64,000 nucleotides of DNA from Mycobacterium sp. Aquia_213 (GTDB taxonomy: Bacteria; Actinomycetota; Actinomycetes; Mycobacteriales; Mycobacteriaceae): NCBI RefSeq assembly GCF_026625985.1, contig NZ_CP113116.1:744001-808000 (forward strand), given 5' to 3'. The notes beneath the pieces are model-generated. The model made no database searches and was not told where the DNA came from. It was given only the letters and a program-made list of their open reading frames with translations. The position numbers were made by a program, and so were the translations under genes. Positions 25,584 through 33,859 of this stretch are shown in pieces (within the stretch, counting starts at the first letter, position 1; each line of letters begins with the position of its first letter).

Positions 25584-27095
25584 GATCTTCGCCGAGATCT
25601 TCTCGGCGATCTTGCCCGCCTCGCCGGTCCCGACCTCGGGGCCGCAGGTGCTCACGTCGATGACCATGCTCCCCGCCGCGTGCAGCACGTGGTGGCAGGT
25701 CTTGGCGTTGTCGGCCCGGGTGCGCTGTTGGGCGATCTTCGGCGCCTCCCCGGTGACGTCGGCGAACGCCCAGTCATAGGTGTGGCCGTTAAGCGTCTCG
25801 GTCACCGTCTTTCCGGCGCACGCTTTCCACTTGTCCGCCGCGGCCGCGACGAATGCGCCGGCTTGATCGGCCGACGAGAACGACGCGACCGCCTCAATGA
25901 TCCGGTGCACCTGGTCTTGTCCGGAGGTGTGGACTATTTGGCCACTGATCGCAGTGAAGCCGGCGGCTCCCTGGTATCCGGCGGCCACCCCGGATTCGTA
26001 GCCGCCCGCGCATTCCGGACTCGACAGCGACCACTTGGGACTGCGCAGCTGATTAAATTTCTCGCCGGACGCCAGATTCGGGTCGGTCACGATCGTGCCG
26101 ACCTCGGCGGCGCCGATCAGATAGGCCTCCAGCTTGGATGCCGGACCCGAATCCGGGGCCGGAGCCGGTCCTGAATTCACCGACGAATTCGCGCTCGTGC
26201 CGGCCTTCGGGGCAGGCTTGGTCTTGCCTCCCTGAGTCGCCACCACCACGACGATCGCGATCACGGCGATGACGGCCAGTGCGGCACCGCCGATAATGAG
26301 CAGCCGTTTGTTCGACCCGCCGCCGGTCGCCGCGCCGCCGCTCACCGCGGTCGGGGCAGTGACCGCGGTGGCTGCGGCAGGGGGCGCCGCGGCAGCCGGA
26401 GCCGGGGCGTTGGCGGCGGCGCCTTCCGGCGAACCGTCCTTGGCCTCGATTTCGGACAGCACGTTGTCGATTTCGCTTCGGGTGCGGTACGTGACGTCAT
26501 GTCGCAGGCGCAACATGCGCAGCAGTTGCGCGATGTCGCCGCGGGCACTGGGATCGTCGCCGTCCTCATCGAACCCGGACCGCAGCTCGACCAACAGCTG
26601 AAGCTGCTGCTGCGGGCTCAGTTCTTTTTCGGCGAGGGTGTTCCCCAGCCGCGTGATGTAGCCGAACGGCACCGGGGGCTCTTCGGGCAGCGGGTTGGGC
26701 AACGGCACCGGCTTGCTGCGCAGCGCGTGCACCGCGGTGACCAACTGGATGCCGGCGTCAACGCTTGGTTCCCGGTAGTCGATGATCTGCAATGCGGCAA
26801 GGGGATTCACGCGCATGCTGTCGACGTCGCCGATCCGTACGGGAAGGATCGGCCGGCCCAAAGCTTGGGCGTAGCGCAGCTCCGCCTGGCTCGGCTTGGA
26901 TTGCAGCCAGTTGCTCGACAGCGCAACGATGAACACTTCGCAGTCACGGATCTGCTCGAGGATCTTGGCCCACCACGAGTCGCCACCACCGAGCTCTTGG
27001 TCGAACCACACCTGGTTCTGCCCGCGCCGAAGGGCGGTGGTCAGGGCGTCGACCGTCGACCGATCTTGGCTCGAGTAGCTGATAAACAGCGCCAT
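25575..27095 (-). CDS. TIR-transmembrane-PknH-type extracellular sensor protein
   Basis: 506 residues. Residues 1-125 form a TIR domain: FISYSSQD at the start, a BB-loop-like DQELGGGDSWW, and Glu72 in QAELRYAQALG at the position of the catalytic Glu of NAD-cleaving TIRs. Residues 131-220 are helical, and 225-262 are Ala/Pro/Gly-rich. One TM helix spans 265-287. Residues 320-506 resemble the PknH extracellular sensor, with four Cys (362, 426, 467, 484) that can form two disulfides. Topology should be TIR inside, sensor outside, a receptor-like design with TIR in place of the kinase. AGGAG lies 8 nt upstream of the ATG. Likely partner: the RyR gene 150 bp upstream. Confidence 0.88.
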   Translation of the reverse strand: MALFISYSSQDRSTVDALTTALRRGQNQVWFDQELGGGDSWWAKILEQIRDCEVFIVALSSNWLQSKPSQAELRYAQALGRPILPVRIGDVDSMRVNPLAALQIIDYREPSVDAGIQLVTAVHALRSKPVPLPNPLPEEPPVPFGYITRLGNTLAEKELSPQQQLQLLVELRSGFDEDGDDPSARGDIAQLLRMLRLRHDVTYRTRSEIDNVLSEIEAKDGSPEGAAANAPAPAAAAPPAAATAVTAPTAVSGGAATGGGSNKRLLIIGGAALAVIAVIAIVVVVATQGGKTKPAPKAGTSANSSVNSGPAPAPDSGPASKLEAYLIGAAEVGTIVTDPNLASGEKFNQLRSPKWSLSSPECAGGYESGVAAGYQGAAGFTAISGQIVHTSGQDQVHRIIEAVASFSSADQAGAFVAAAADKWKACAGKTVTETLNGHTYDWAFADVTGEAPKIAQQRTRADNAKTCHHVLHAAGSMVIDVSTCGPEVGTGEAGKIAEKISAKIGA

Positions 27096-27244
27096 CGCAG
27101 TCTCCTAGGGTGAAGAGCGAACGAACTGGAGCGAAAGCCTGCCTGCGCGACCCTTACGCACATGCGCCGATACCGTATCAGTGTTGAGTCCCTTCACGAT
27201 GCGCTAATTTTCAGCGCAATTTTGGGTCGGCAACACGCGACCGC

Positions 27245-29620
27245 TTACCCGTCGCAGCCGTCTTTGGCATGCGCTTCTTCGGGCGGCCGGTATTCGGTGT
27301 AGCGCCGTGCGAACTCGTCACCGGGGACCGGCCACTGCTCACCGCTGGCTCCCCGCACGACCCAGTCGCCCTCGGCGGCGTTGGTGGGCCCCTCCAGGGT
27401 GTTGATGGTCTCGCCCGGGTAGGCCGGGCGGGCTTGGACCCGCCCCTTACGTTGCCATTGCCCGTCGCCCGCGGGCTCGTAGGTGTCCCGGAAGATATCG
27501 TCGCGCACCGACCAGACCTTGCCGTCCTCCGAGATCGCCCAGTCGCCCGCATCGGCGCGCATCGCGTGTCCCGAGTCCGACGTCCAAGTCCATGGCGCGC
27601 TTCGTTGTTCGGCAGCGACCGTCCCCACCCGGGTGAAGGATTGCCATAGCGGACGCGAGCGAAAGCCCAGCTGGCGCAGGCTCCATAGCGTGCCCGCCAG
27701 ACTCCGTACCGCGGCGTTGAGCAGATCCGGGTCGCTTTCCACCACCGACCAGTCGACGATCTTGTTGTGGATCTTGCGTGAGTCGTCGCGTGGGACACCG
27801 TATTTCCAGCCGTTGCGCCGGTAGTAACGGCACCAGTCTTCGTGCTCCGCCTGGGCCATCTGCAGCGACGAGTGGTGGTCGAAGCCCATCAGCGCGAGCT
27901 GTTCGGTCGGCGCCAGCCCCGACATCTCGCTGCCGGACAGCTGGGCGGGCGGGCTGCCCCAGGTATTCCAGGTGTGCCCCGCGATCTGCTCCACCATCCA
28001 CAATGCGTTGCGGACCTGGCGCCGGTTGGATCCGCGGTAGAACTCGTCGAGCTCGGCCCAGGGCACGGCCGCCGCGCCACGCGGCCAACTGGGGTCAATG
28101 GTCGAGACATAGCGCTCATGGATCAGCCGAGCCGCGCGCTCCCAGGCGTCCTGAACCTGACCCTCTTGGGTATCGAGCACCAGCGAATAGGACTGCAGCC
28201 GGCCGACGACCTGAACGGAATCGTCGCTGATGCTGGTGTTGAGGTCCGAGGCATAGATGGACATGTCGGGGAAGCGGGCCGCCAACCGGGCGGCGGTGGT
28301 CCCGGCATGCGCGTCCACGAAGATCACCGCACTGGTCGCGGGGTCGACGTCACCGATCAGCTTCAGCATGGTCGGGATCGTCGGCGCCTCCGCGACCGCG
28401 TCGATCGTCGGTCCCTCCGACATGAATCCGGCTTGCTGACGGTGGAACTCGTGATCGTGCAGGTAGTCCTCGGCGTCTCTTTCGACCAGGGTCAGCGCGG
28501 GCAACGCGACTGCGCCGGGCGGAGTGTAGAAGTCGCGTTCCAGGGCGCGTTGGGTCAGGTCCGCGCACAGCGCGAGTGTCAATTGTGAAGTGCCGCAGAC
28601 GAATACGTGCTTCGCGCGCCCCGCTGCGATAATGCTGTCGAGAAGCCGGCCCGCGGTCACCTCGTATTTGCCGACCACGTCGGCCGCCCATCGGGTATCC
28701 GATCCGCCGAACTGCTGGGCGCGCCACGCCTGGGCCAGCCACGGATCGTCCATCCGCACGATGAGTGGTAACCGCTGCTTGTGCGCGATTTCGGAGAGTC
28801 GGCGACTGATCTGGTCCAGCCACATCAGGTTGAGCGCCGGGTCCGGTGCCATCAGGTAGAGCCGAGAAAGGCGTCGCCACAGCCGAAGTGACACCAGGGT
28901 CGACGGCGTGTTGAAGTCCACCAGCACCACCCGGGCGCCTTGGCGGCGGGCCCGTTGCACGCGGTCGTCGCTGGCGCCGGTGATGACGACCAGGGTGCCG
29001 CGCCGGTCCAGCGTGCGGGCGACGGCACTGATCATCGATTGCGTGTCGTTGTCGATACCCACCACGGCCGTGACGGATTCGGCCCAGTTGGCCCGCATCC
29101 GGTCCACCTGTGACCGGAAGACCCCGACCACCGCGCCGCCCAATCCGGTGAAGATCGCCGACAGCGCGGCGATTCGGGCCAATTCCAGGCCCACCGGCGT
29201 GGTGCTCGGGCAGGTGTGCCCGCCCACGGAGAAGTCGCCGGTGCCGCCCTTGACCAGACTGGCCGTCGCCATCAGGGGAGTGAAGAGGGCGGGATGGTTG
29301 GCGTCGTGACATCCCCAGTAGGAGCTGAGTCCCAGGATCGCCGTCATCGGGACCAGGGCTGCAATCAGGCTGAACGAAACTCCCACTGCCCGGTGGCTGC
29401 TGCCCGAGCGGAAATTCAGCACGGATGCCCAGATCAGCACGATGACAACGACTCCGAGCGTCGGCATCGATCCCGGCCGGCCGAACCACCCCAGCCATGG
29501 CGGAAAAGAATCGTCGATGGAAGGCCGCAGAGCCAGTAGGGCTAGATAGAGGACGAGGAGCACACCGACCGCGGTGACGGTCCAACGCAAGATGGGCGAG
29601 GGTGCCCTCGTGGGACGCAT
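27245..29620 (-). CDS. Four-TM protein with TrkA-N-like, RyR and PGDYG-like domains
   Basis: 791 residues. Predicted TM helices are at about 13-32, 53-70, 80-100 and 145-168. Residues 183-300 and 335-480 look like Rossmann/TrkA-N nucleotide-binding units (TLVVITGASDD, KHVFVCGTSQLTLALCADL). A split RyR region follows: LIHERYV and WAELDEFYRGSNRRQ at 499-535, then AEHEDWCRYYRRNGWKYG and the KIHNKIVDW segment at 591-624. The C-terminal 690-780 has two PGDYG-like repeats (GDWAISEDG...FRDTYE and GDWVVRGASG...FARRYTEY). This suggests a membrane effector or channel gated by a nucleotide ligand. It reads in the same direction as the TIR gene. Absent from this place in M. tuberculosis. Confidence 0.82.
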   Translation of the reverse strand: MRPTRAPSPILRWTVTAVGVLLVLYLALLALRPSIDDSFPPWLGWFGRPGSMPTLGVVVIVLIWASVLNFRSGSSHRAVGVSFSLIAALVPMTAILGLSSYWGCHDANHPALFTPLMATASLVKGGTGDFSVGGHTCPSTTPVGLELARIAALSAIFTGLGGAVVGVFRSQVDRMRANWAESVTAVVGIDNDTQSMISAVARTLDRRGTLVVITGASDDRVQRARRQGARVVLVDFNTPSTLVSLRLWRRLSRLYLMAPDPALNLMWLDQISRRLSEIAHKQRLPLIVRMDDPWLAQAWRAQQFGGSDTRWAADVVGKYEVTAGRLLDSIIAAGRAKHVFVCGTSQLTLALCADLTQRALERDFYTPPGAVALPALTLVERDAEDYLHDHEFHRQQAGFMSEGPTIDAVAEAPTIPTMLKLIGDVDPATSAVIFVDAHAGTTAARLAARFPDMSIYASDLNTSISDDSVQVVGRLQSYSLVLDTQEGQVQDAWERAARLIHERYVSTIDPSWPRGAAAVPWAELDEFYRGSNRRQVRNALWMVEQIAGHTWNTWGSPPAQLSGSEMSGLAPTEQLALMGFDHHSSLQMAQAEHEDWCRYYRRNGWKYGVPRDDSRKIHNKIVDWSVVESDPDLLNAAVRSLAGTLWSLRQLGFRSRPLWQSFTRVGTVAAEQRSAPWTWTSDSGHAMRADAGDWAISEDGKVWSVRDDIFRDTYEPAGDGQWQRKGRVQARPAYPGETINTLEGPTNAAEGDWVVRGASGEQWPVPGDEFARRYTEYRPPEEAHAKDGCDG

Positions 29621-29744
29621 CCGCCGATCTCCCTTCGCGCGGTATCGGCTGCTCGGACGTCGAACAGTACACGCAAAAGATCGGCCGAAGGCAATGGTTT
29701 GGTGCGAGCGCCCAAATACCTACGCGGGCAACAGCAGCGGGCCG

Positions 29745-30410
29745 TTAGCCGACGAACCGGGACAGCCGCGCCGACAGGTGCGGGACCAGTCCGCCGTCGG
29801 CGTCCACCCGCTCCTCGACGTAGGCAAGGTCGCCGCCCTCGACGATGCCGTAGAGGCGCTTGGCGCCGCCCACCAGAACGCCGGATCGGCTGCGGGCCAG
29901 GGCATCGGTCACCAGCTCCCACGACGACTGGTTGCGGGGGCGCCCATAGAAGAGTTCGACGTAGCCGGACGAGTGGGCGAGCAAAAGCTCGATGGCCGTG
30001 GATTCACTCAGGTCGTCGGGATCGAGGACAAAGCGCCAGAAGCCGGTCTCGCGCAGGCCGGGCGCCTGGTAATTGCCGTCGGTGTCGAGCCGCCACGATC
30101 TGGCTTCCCAATTCAGGTAGTCGCCGCCGTCGTGGGAGACCACGATCTGCTGGCCGAATCGGTAGTCGCCGTCGGGTCCGCGGCCCTCGCCCTCACCGCG
30201 CCACACGCCGACCAGCGGCAGCAGGGCGAGCAGCGCGTCGTTGAGGTTGGCGCCTTCGCGCAGGTTCGCGGTGTCGGCCGGGACCGGCAGATCGTCGAAG
30301 GCGGGAATGTTGCGGGCGGCGGTCACCTTGGCGCGTTCGGCGGCGGCAGCGACCGCGCGGTCGCTAGACGCTGCAGAACCGGCCGGTCCCTCAGGGTCCT
30401 CGTACGTCAC
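29745..30410 (-). CDS. Nitrobindin-like beta-barrel protein (Rv0813c type)
   Basis: 221 residues. The fatty-acid-binding-protein-like barrel of the nitrobindin/THAP4 family is indicated by GVWRGEGEGRGPDGDYRFGQ near residue 68 and NWEARSWRLD. Family members bind heme and can handle nitric oxide or peroxynitrite; the heme His is not assigned here. The GTG start overlaps the TGA of the 32-residue membrane peptide gene (GTGA), so the two are translationally coupled. Confidence 0.88.
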   Translation of the reverse strand: MTYEDPEGPAGSAASSDRAVAAAAERAKVTAARNIPAFDDLPVPADTANLREGANLNDALLALLPLVGVWRGEGEGRGPDGDYRFGQQIVVSHDGGDYLNWEARSWRLDTDGNYQAPGLRETGFWRFVLDPDDLSESTAIELLLAHSSGYVELFYGRPRNQSSWELVTDALARSRSGVLVGGAKRLYGIVEGGDLAYVEERVDADGGLVPHLSARLSRFVG

Positions 30411-30505
30411 GACTCGTCGGTGATGAGCCGGTAGAGGGTGTACAACGCAAACCAGGAGATGACCACGACTGCGGCGACCAGCATGATCTCGAAGAAGAGC
30501 ACCAC
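30407..30505 (-). CDS. 32-residue single-TM protein, leaderless
   Basis: GTG GTG CTC TTC TTC ... ACC GAC GAG TCG TGA. Residues 2-25 are almost all hydrophobic (LFFEIMLVAAVVVISWFALY), a single TM helix, followed by a short polar tail. TAGACT (30513-30518) sits 7 nt before the GTG, an ideal leaderless promoter. The stop overlaps the start of the nitrobindin-like gene. Short, conserved-looking and well placed, but no function is known. Confidence 0.7.
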   Translation of the reverse strand: MVLFFEIMLVAAVVVISWFALYTLYRLITDES

Positions 30506-30573
30506 GCTAGCGAGTCTATTCGCCTCGCGCCATCAGCCGCGCTTCCGGGGGATCCCGGTCACGGCATCAGCGG

Positions 30574-30876
30574 TCAGGCGATCTTGACGTCCACTTCGTG
30601 GATACCGGCGCCCGACGGCGCGACGACGGCGTCACCGTTGCCGGCCTTGGACAGGGCACGCAGCGTCCACGCTCCCGGTGCCGCGAAGAACCGGAAGTCG
30701 CCGGTGGCCGACGCGACGACCTCTGCCGTGAACTCGTCGGACGAGTCCAGCAGGCGGACGAACGCGCCACCGACGGCTTGGCCGTCGCGGTCCACGACGC
30801 GCCCGGTGATCACGGTTTCCTTCTCCAGGTCGACGCTGGCCGGCAACGTCTGTCCTTGCCTAGGTGCAGAGCACAT
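30574..30876 (-). CDS. sseC2: DUF1416/SseC family protein
   Basis: 100 residues. A prealbumin-like/carboxypeptidase-regulatory beta sandwich is suggested by ITGRVVDRDGQAVGGAFVRLLD and FRFFAAPGAWTLRAL. In mycobacteria the gene always follows the cysA-type sulfurtransferase. The ATG is one base after the cysA2 stop, so the two are cotranslated. A role in sulfur metabolism is inferred from this linkage. Confidence 0.92.
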   Translation of the reverse strand: MCSAPRQGQTLPASVDLEKETVITGRVVDRDGQAVGGAFVRLLDSSDEFTAEVVASATGDFRFFAAPGAWTLRALSKAGNGDAVVAPSGAGIHEVDVKIA

Positions 30877-30877
30877 A

Positions 30878-31711
30878 TCAGCTTCCCAACTCGATCGGGG
30901 CGCCCACCAGGGAGCCGTATTCCGTCCAACTGCCGTCGTAGTTCTTGACGTTCTTGTGCCCGAGTAATTCCTGCAGAACGAACCAGGTGTGCGACGAACG
31001 TTCCCCGATCCGGCAGTACGCAATCGTTTCCTTGGTGCCGTCCAGGCCGGCGTCGGCGTACAGCTTGGCCAACTCCTCGTCCGACTTGAAGGTGCCGTCC
31101 TCATTAGCGGCCCGGCTCCATGGCACGTTTATCGCTCCCGGAATGTGTCCGGGTCGCTGGCTCTGCTCCTGCGGCAGATGCGCCGGCGCCAGGATCTTGC
31201 CGGAGAACTCGTCGGGGGAGCGCACGTCGACGAGGTTCTTGGCGTTGATGGCCGCGATCACCTCGTCCCGGAACGCCCGGATCGTGTTGTCCGGCGGGGC
31301 CGCAGTGTACGAGGTGGCCGGCCTGCTGACGGTGTCGGCGGACAGCGGGCGTCCGTCGAGCTCCCACTTTTTGCGGCCGCCGTCGAGAAGCTTGACCTGC
31401 GTGTGGCCGTACAGCTTGAAGTACCAGTAGGCGTAGGCGGCGAACCAGTTGTTGTTGCCGCCGTAGAGGATCACGGTGTCGTCGTTGGAGATGCCGCGTT
31501 CGGACAGCAGTTTGGAGAACTGCTGGGCGTCGACGAAGTCGCGCTTGACCTGGTCCTGCAGGTCGGTGCGCCAGTCGAGCCTGATCGCGCCGGCGATGTG
31601 GCCCCCGTCGTACGCACTGGTGTCCTCGTCGACCTCGACGAACACGACGTTCGCGGTGTCGAGGTTTTTCTCAGCCCACTCGGCGGAGACCAGGACGTCG
31701 GAGCGTGCCAT
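30878..31711 (-). CDS. cysA2: Thiosulfate sulfurtransferase (rhodanese)
   Basis: 277 residues, two rhodanese modules. The active Cys is in YCRIGERSSHTW in the second module; the first is structural. It transfers sulfur from thiosulfate to an acceptor such as cyanide or a protein thiol. It lies between the DUF4395 gene and sseC2, and the transcript starts behind the polycysteine leader ORF, which is a cysteine-responsive attenuator type in mycobacteria. Confidence 0.95.
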   Translation of the reverse strand: MARSDVLVSAEWAEKNLDTANVVFVEVDEDTSAYDGGHIAGAIRLDWRTDLQDQVKRDFVDAQQFSKLLSERGISNDDTVILYGGNNNWFAAYAYWYFKLYGHTQVKLLDGGRKKWELDGRPLSADTVSRPATSYTAAPPDNTIRAFRDEVIAAINAKNLVDVRSPDEFSGKILAPAHLPQEQSQRPGHIPGAINVPWSRAANEDGTFKSDEELAKLYADAGLDGTKETIAYCRIGERSSHTWFVLQELLGHKNVKNYDGSWTEYGSLVGAPIELGS

Positions 31712-31749
31712 GGTTGGGGATCCTTTCGATTACTTGCGATGAACTTCGG

Positions 31750-32220
31750 TTACGCCGGACCGGCAGTCGGTCGTAGGCGAACCACGAGCGGGTAAAGCTG
31801 GCAGCCCAGGCAGATGCCGAAGGCCGCATTCAGGAACGCCGCCACCAGCGCGAAAGCCGTCGCGATGACGCCCACCAGGGGCGCACCGACGGCGAATCCG
31901 GCAGTACCGACGATCGCGAAGATCAGGCCGACCAACTGGGCGAACTTCAGGGGAGCCACCGGTTCGCGCTCTTTGACCGGGCCCAGCCGAGGTGCCACCA
32001 GGGTGGCGAACAGGCGGCCGTAAGGGTGCCGGCGCGGGCCGCCGAGAGCACCGATCGCGAAGACAACGGCCTGCAGACCCAGAATGATCGCGGCCGCCAG
32101 CGGGCTCACCGCCGAGACGATCAGCGTCGCGACCAGGACCGCGGTCGTGACCCAGGCCGCGAATCTGGGTCCACGAACGTCGACGCGGTCCAGCTGGGCG
32201 CTGGTATTACTGCTTGACAC
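31750..32220 (-). CDS. DUF4395 membrane protein
   Basis: 156 residues with four hydrophobic segments and a C-terminal CLGC pair (ICLGCQLYPL). DUF4395 proteins occur beside sulfur-metabolism genes in actinobacteria and may carry or protect sulfur, but the reaction is unknown. GTG start with AGGAG upstream. The first large gene after the polycysteine leader ORF and before cysA2. Confidence 0.9.
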   Translation of the reverse strand: MSSSNTSAQLDRVDVRGPRFAAWVTTAVLVATLIVSAVSPLAAAIILGLQAVVFAIGALGGPRRHPYGRLFATLVAPRLGPVKEREPVAPLKFAQLVGLIFAIVGTAGFAVGAPLVGVIATAFALVAAFLNAAFGICLGCQLYPLVVRLRPTAGPA

Positions 32221-32316
32221 GAAATACTCCTATTTGCCTGTTGCACGGAAGAAGTGGAGACACGCCAGGATGGGGCTCCGGGCTGCTCCGAGTGCTGCGC
32301 GTGCGGGCGCGGCTAC

Positions 32317-32412
32317 TCAGCAGCTACAGCAACAGCGACAACAACAACCCGCGACGCGGCACAGATCGACTGCGCGGCGCTTGGTGAGCATGAGCTCCAT
32401 GCGGGATGACAC
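32317..32412 (-). CDS. Leaderless polycysteine leader peptide (attenuator)
   Basis: 31 codons from GTG 32412. The peptide ends LCRVAGCCCRCCCSC, with eight Cys among the last 15 residues, mostly TGT/TGC in runs. TAAGCT (32420-32425) is 7 nt before the GTG, so the message is leaderless. Such polycysteine uORFs are known in mycobacteria: ribosomes stall when charged Cys-tRNA is low, and this changes downstream expression. It precedes the DUF4395-cysA2-sseC2 operon by about 100 nt. Confidence 0.85.
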   Translation of the reverse strand: MSSRMELMLTKRRAVDLCRVAGCCCRCCCSC

Positions 32413-32441
32413 GTCGGTCAGCTTACCCAATGACATCGCGA

Positions 32442-32864
32442 TCAAGCCAACAGCGGTTCGAGCGCGGAGCGCAGGTCGGCGGCCTTGGGGACGCCCGATG
32501 TCCGGTAACGCTGTCGTCCGTTGACGTCGAAAATCAGGGTTGTCGGCAACGACAGCACCGAAAAGCGCCGCGCAGCTGCCGGGTTGGCGTCGATGTCGAC
32601 TTCGACATGTGCCACATCGCCCATGTTGTCGCACACCTGGTCGACCACCCGGCGTACCCGATCGCAGGGTCCGCACCACGGTGCGCTGAAATGCACGACG
32701 GTCGGCCCGGTGCTGGACAGGCCCAGGTCCGCGGTGTCGACGCCGGTGCTCTGGCGCGGGCCCGAATCAACTTCTTTGATCGCACCGGAGCGCCGGGTCA
32801 TCAGCCAGCCGACGACCGCCGCTAGGGCCAGAGCCCCGACTATCGCAACGACGACGGTTGTCAT
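32442..32864 (-). CDS. thiX: Membrane-anchored thioredoxin-like protein
   Basis: 140 residues. A TM helix at residues 3-22 precedes a thioredoxin fold with the CxxC active site in APWCGPCDRV. Expected to sit with its active site outside the membrane, where it can reduce or oxidise protein disulfides. Its start overlaps the stop of the next gene upstream by 4 bp. Note that it lies upstream of the polycysteine leader promoter, so the leader should not control it. Confidence 0.92.
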   Translation of the reverse strand: MTTVVVAIVGALALAAVVGWLMTRRSGAIKEVDSGPRQSTGVDTADLGLSSTGPTVVHFSAPWCGPCDRVRRVVDQVCDNMGDVAHVEVDIDANPAAARRFSVLSLPTTLIFDVNGRQRYRTSGVPKAADLRSALEPLLA

Positions 32865-33673
32865 GATTGGTTAAACCCTTCGAGGGTCACGGTTACTCCC
32901 GTGGTGATGCCCTCGATGATCACGTCCGAGCCGCGTGCCCCCACCGTGCGCGGCGCCACGCCGAACGGAAGCCGTTGATTGGGCAGTCTGGCGGTGAAGG
33001 CGTGCAGCACGGCGTCGCGCTTGTCGTCCGGAACGGTTTGGTTGGCGGTGTCGGGTCCGGTGAGGATGCCGGTCGGGGTGAACACGAGTGTCGCCGGGTC
33101 GTCGGGCGCGATCGAAAGGTCGACCGAGACGCTCACCCGGTGGTCGAAGTTGATCGATTTCGGGGTTCCGCTGAACACCAGCCCGTGGTTACCTGAAATG
33201 CCCGATTCGGTGGTACCGCCGGTGGCGTCGTTGGTCTCGGCGGGTGGCGCCTCCACCATCAAATCGTCCATCCCGAGGTACCGGCCCAGGTGTGTTGAGT
33301 CGAGGATGATGCGGCTCTCCAGCTTGCCCACCGGCAGCTTCGCGTCGGGTCTGATCAGCCACGACGCGTAGGTCAGGTCGATCGAGTGCATGGTGGCTTC
33401 GAGGGTGGCCTTGCCCGTCGGCGCGTGTTCGATGCCGTTCGCCTTGATTTCCAGCTCGTGGTAGTGGCGGTGCATCGCCTCCGGAATGAACGGGAAGGCC
33501 AGGATGGCCACGAACGGATCCGACCCCAGATTCGCCGCCGTGCGCACGTTGCGCGACAGGCGGTACTCGGCGTAGATGCTGGCGCCGTAGTCCACCCCGA
33601 CGGTGCCGCCGACGATCACCGCCGCGGCGGACACCGCGGCGATCACACTGATCAGCAGCCTGCGCATCCGCAT
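32861..33673 (-). CDS. DUF2993/LmeA-like exported protein (Rv0817c)
   Basis: 270 residues. An N-terminal TM/signal segment (RRLLISVIAAVSAAAVIVGGTV) is followed by a DUF2993 lipid-binding-like domain. LmeA, the best-studied member, acts in mannan elongation of lipomannan in the periplasm; this paralogue may bind a related lipid. Overlaps thiX by 4 bp, so the two proteins are made together. Diverges from glnR. Confidence 0.88.
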   Translation of the reverse strand: MRMRRLLISVIAAVSAAAVIVGGTVGVDYGASIYAEYRLSRNVRTAANLGSDPFVAILAFPFIPEAMHRHYHELEIKANGIEHAPTGKATLEATMHSIDLTYASWLIRPDAKLPVGKLESRIILDSTHLGRYLGMDDLMVEAPPAETNDATGGTTESGISGNHGLVFSGTPKSINFDHRVSVSVDLSIAPDDPATLVFTPTGILTGPDTANQTVPDDKRDAVLHAFTARLPNQRLPFGVAPRTVGARGSDVIIEGITTGVTVTLEGFNQS

Positions 33674-33859
33674 ATTGTGGCGTAGTTCGCCGCGGTGTGC
33701 GGCGGGGGATTCCGGTCCGGATTACCTCGTGGCGGGGCTCACAGTAGCTACCAAGGACACGCACAAAGGCCAGGTGGCACGTTATCGTTACATTGCCTGG
33801 CCACTAACGCCACGTGGCTTTATGAATCTGGGAGATGCCTTTCCCACGAGCTGGAGGGG

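Noticed and set aside
25428..26174. 249-residue plus-strand frame antisense to the TIR gene
   Set aside because: Starts at the ATGTGAGG overlap but most of it is the complement of the sensor domain. Only the first part could be real, and it lies in the structured element.
25332..29745. Mobile element carrying the TIR/RyR genes
   Set aside because: No transposase, integrase, direct-repeat ends or tRNA fragment was found. Only the break in gene order supports insertion.
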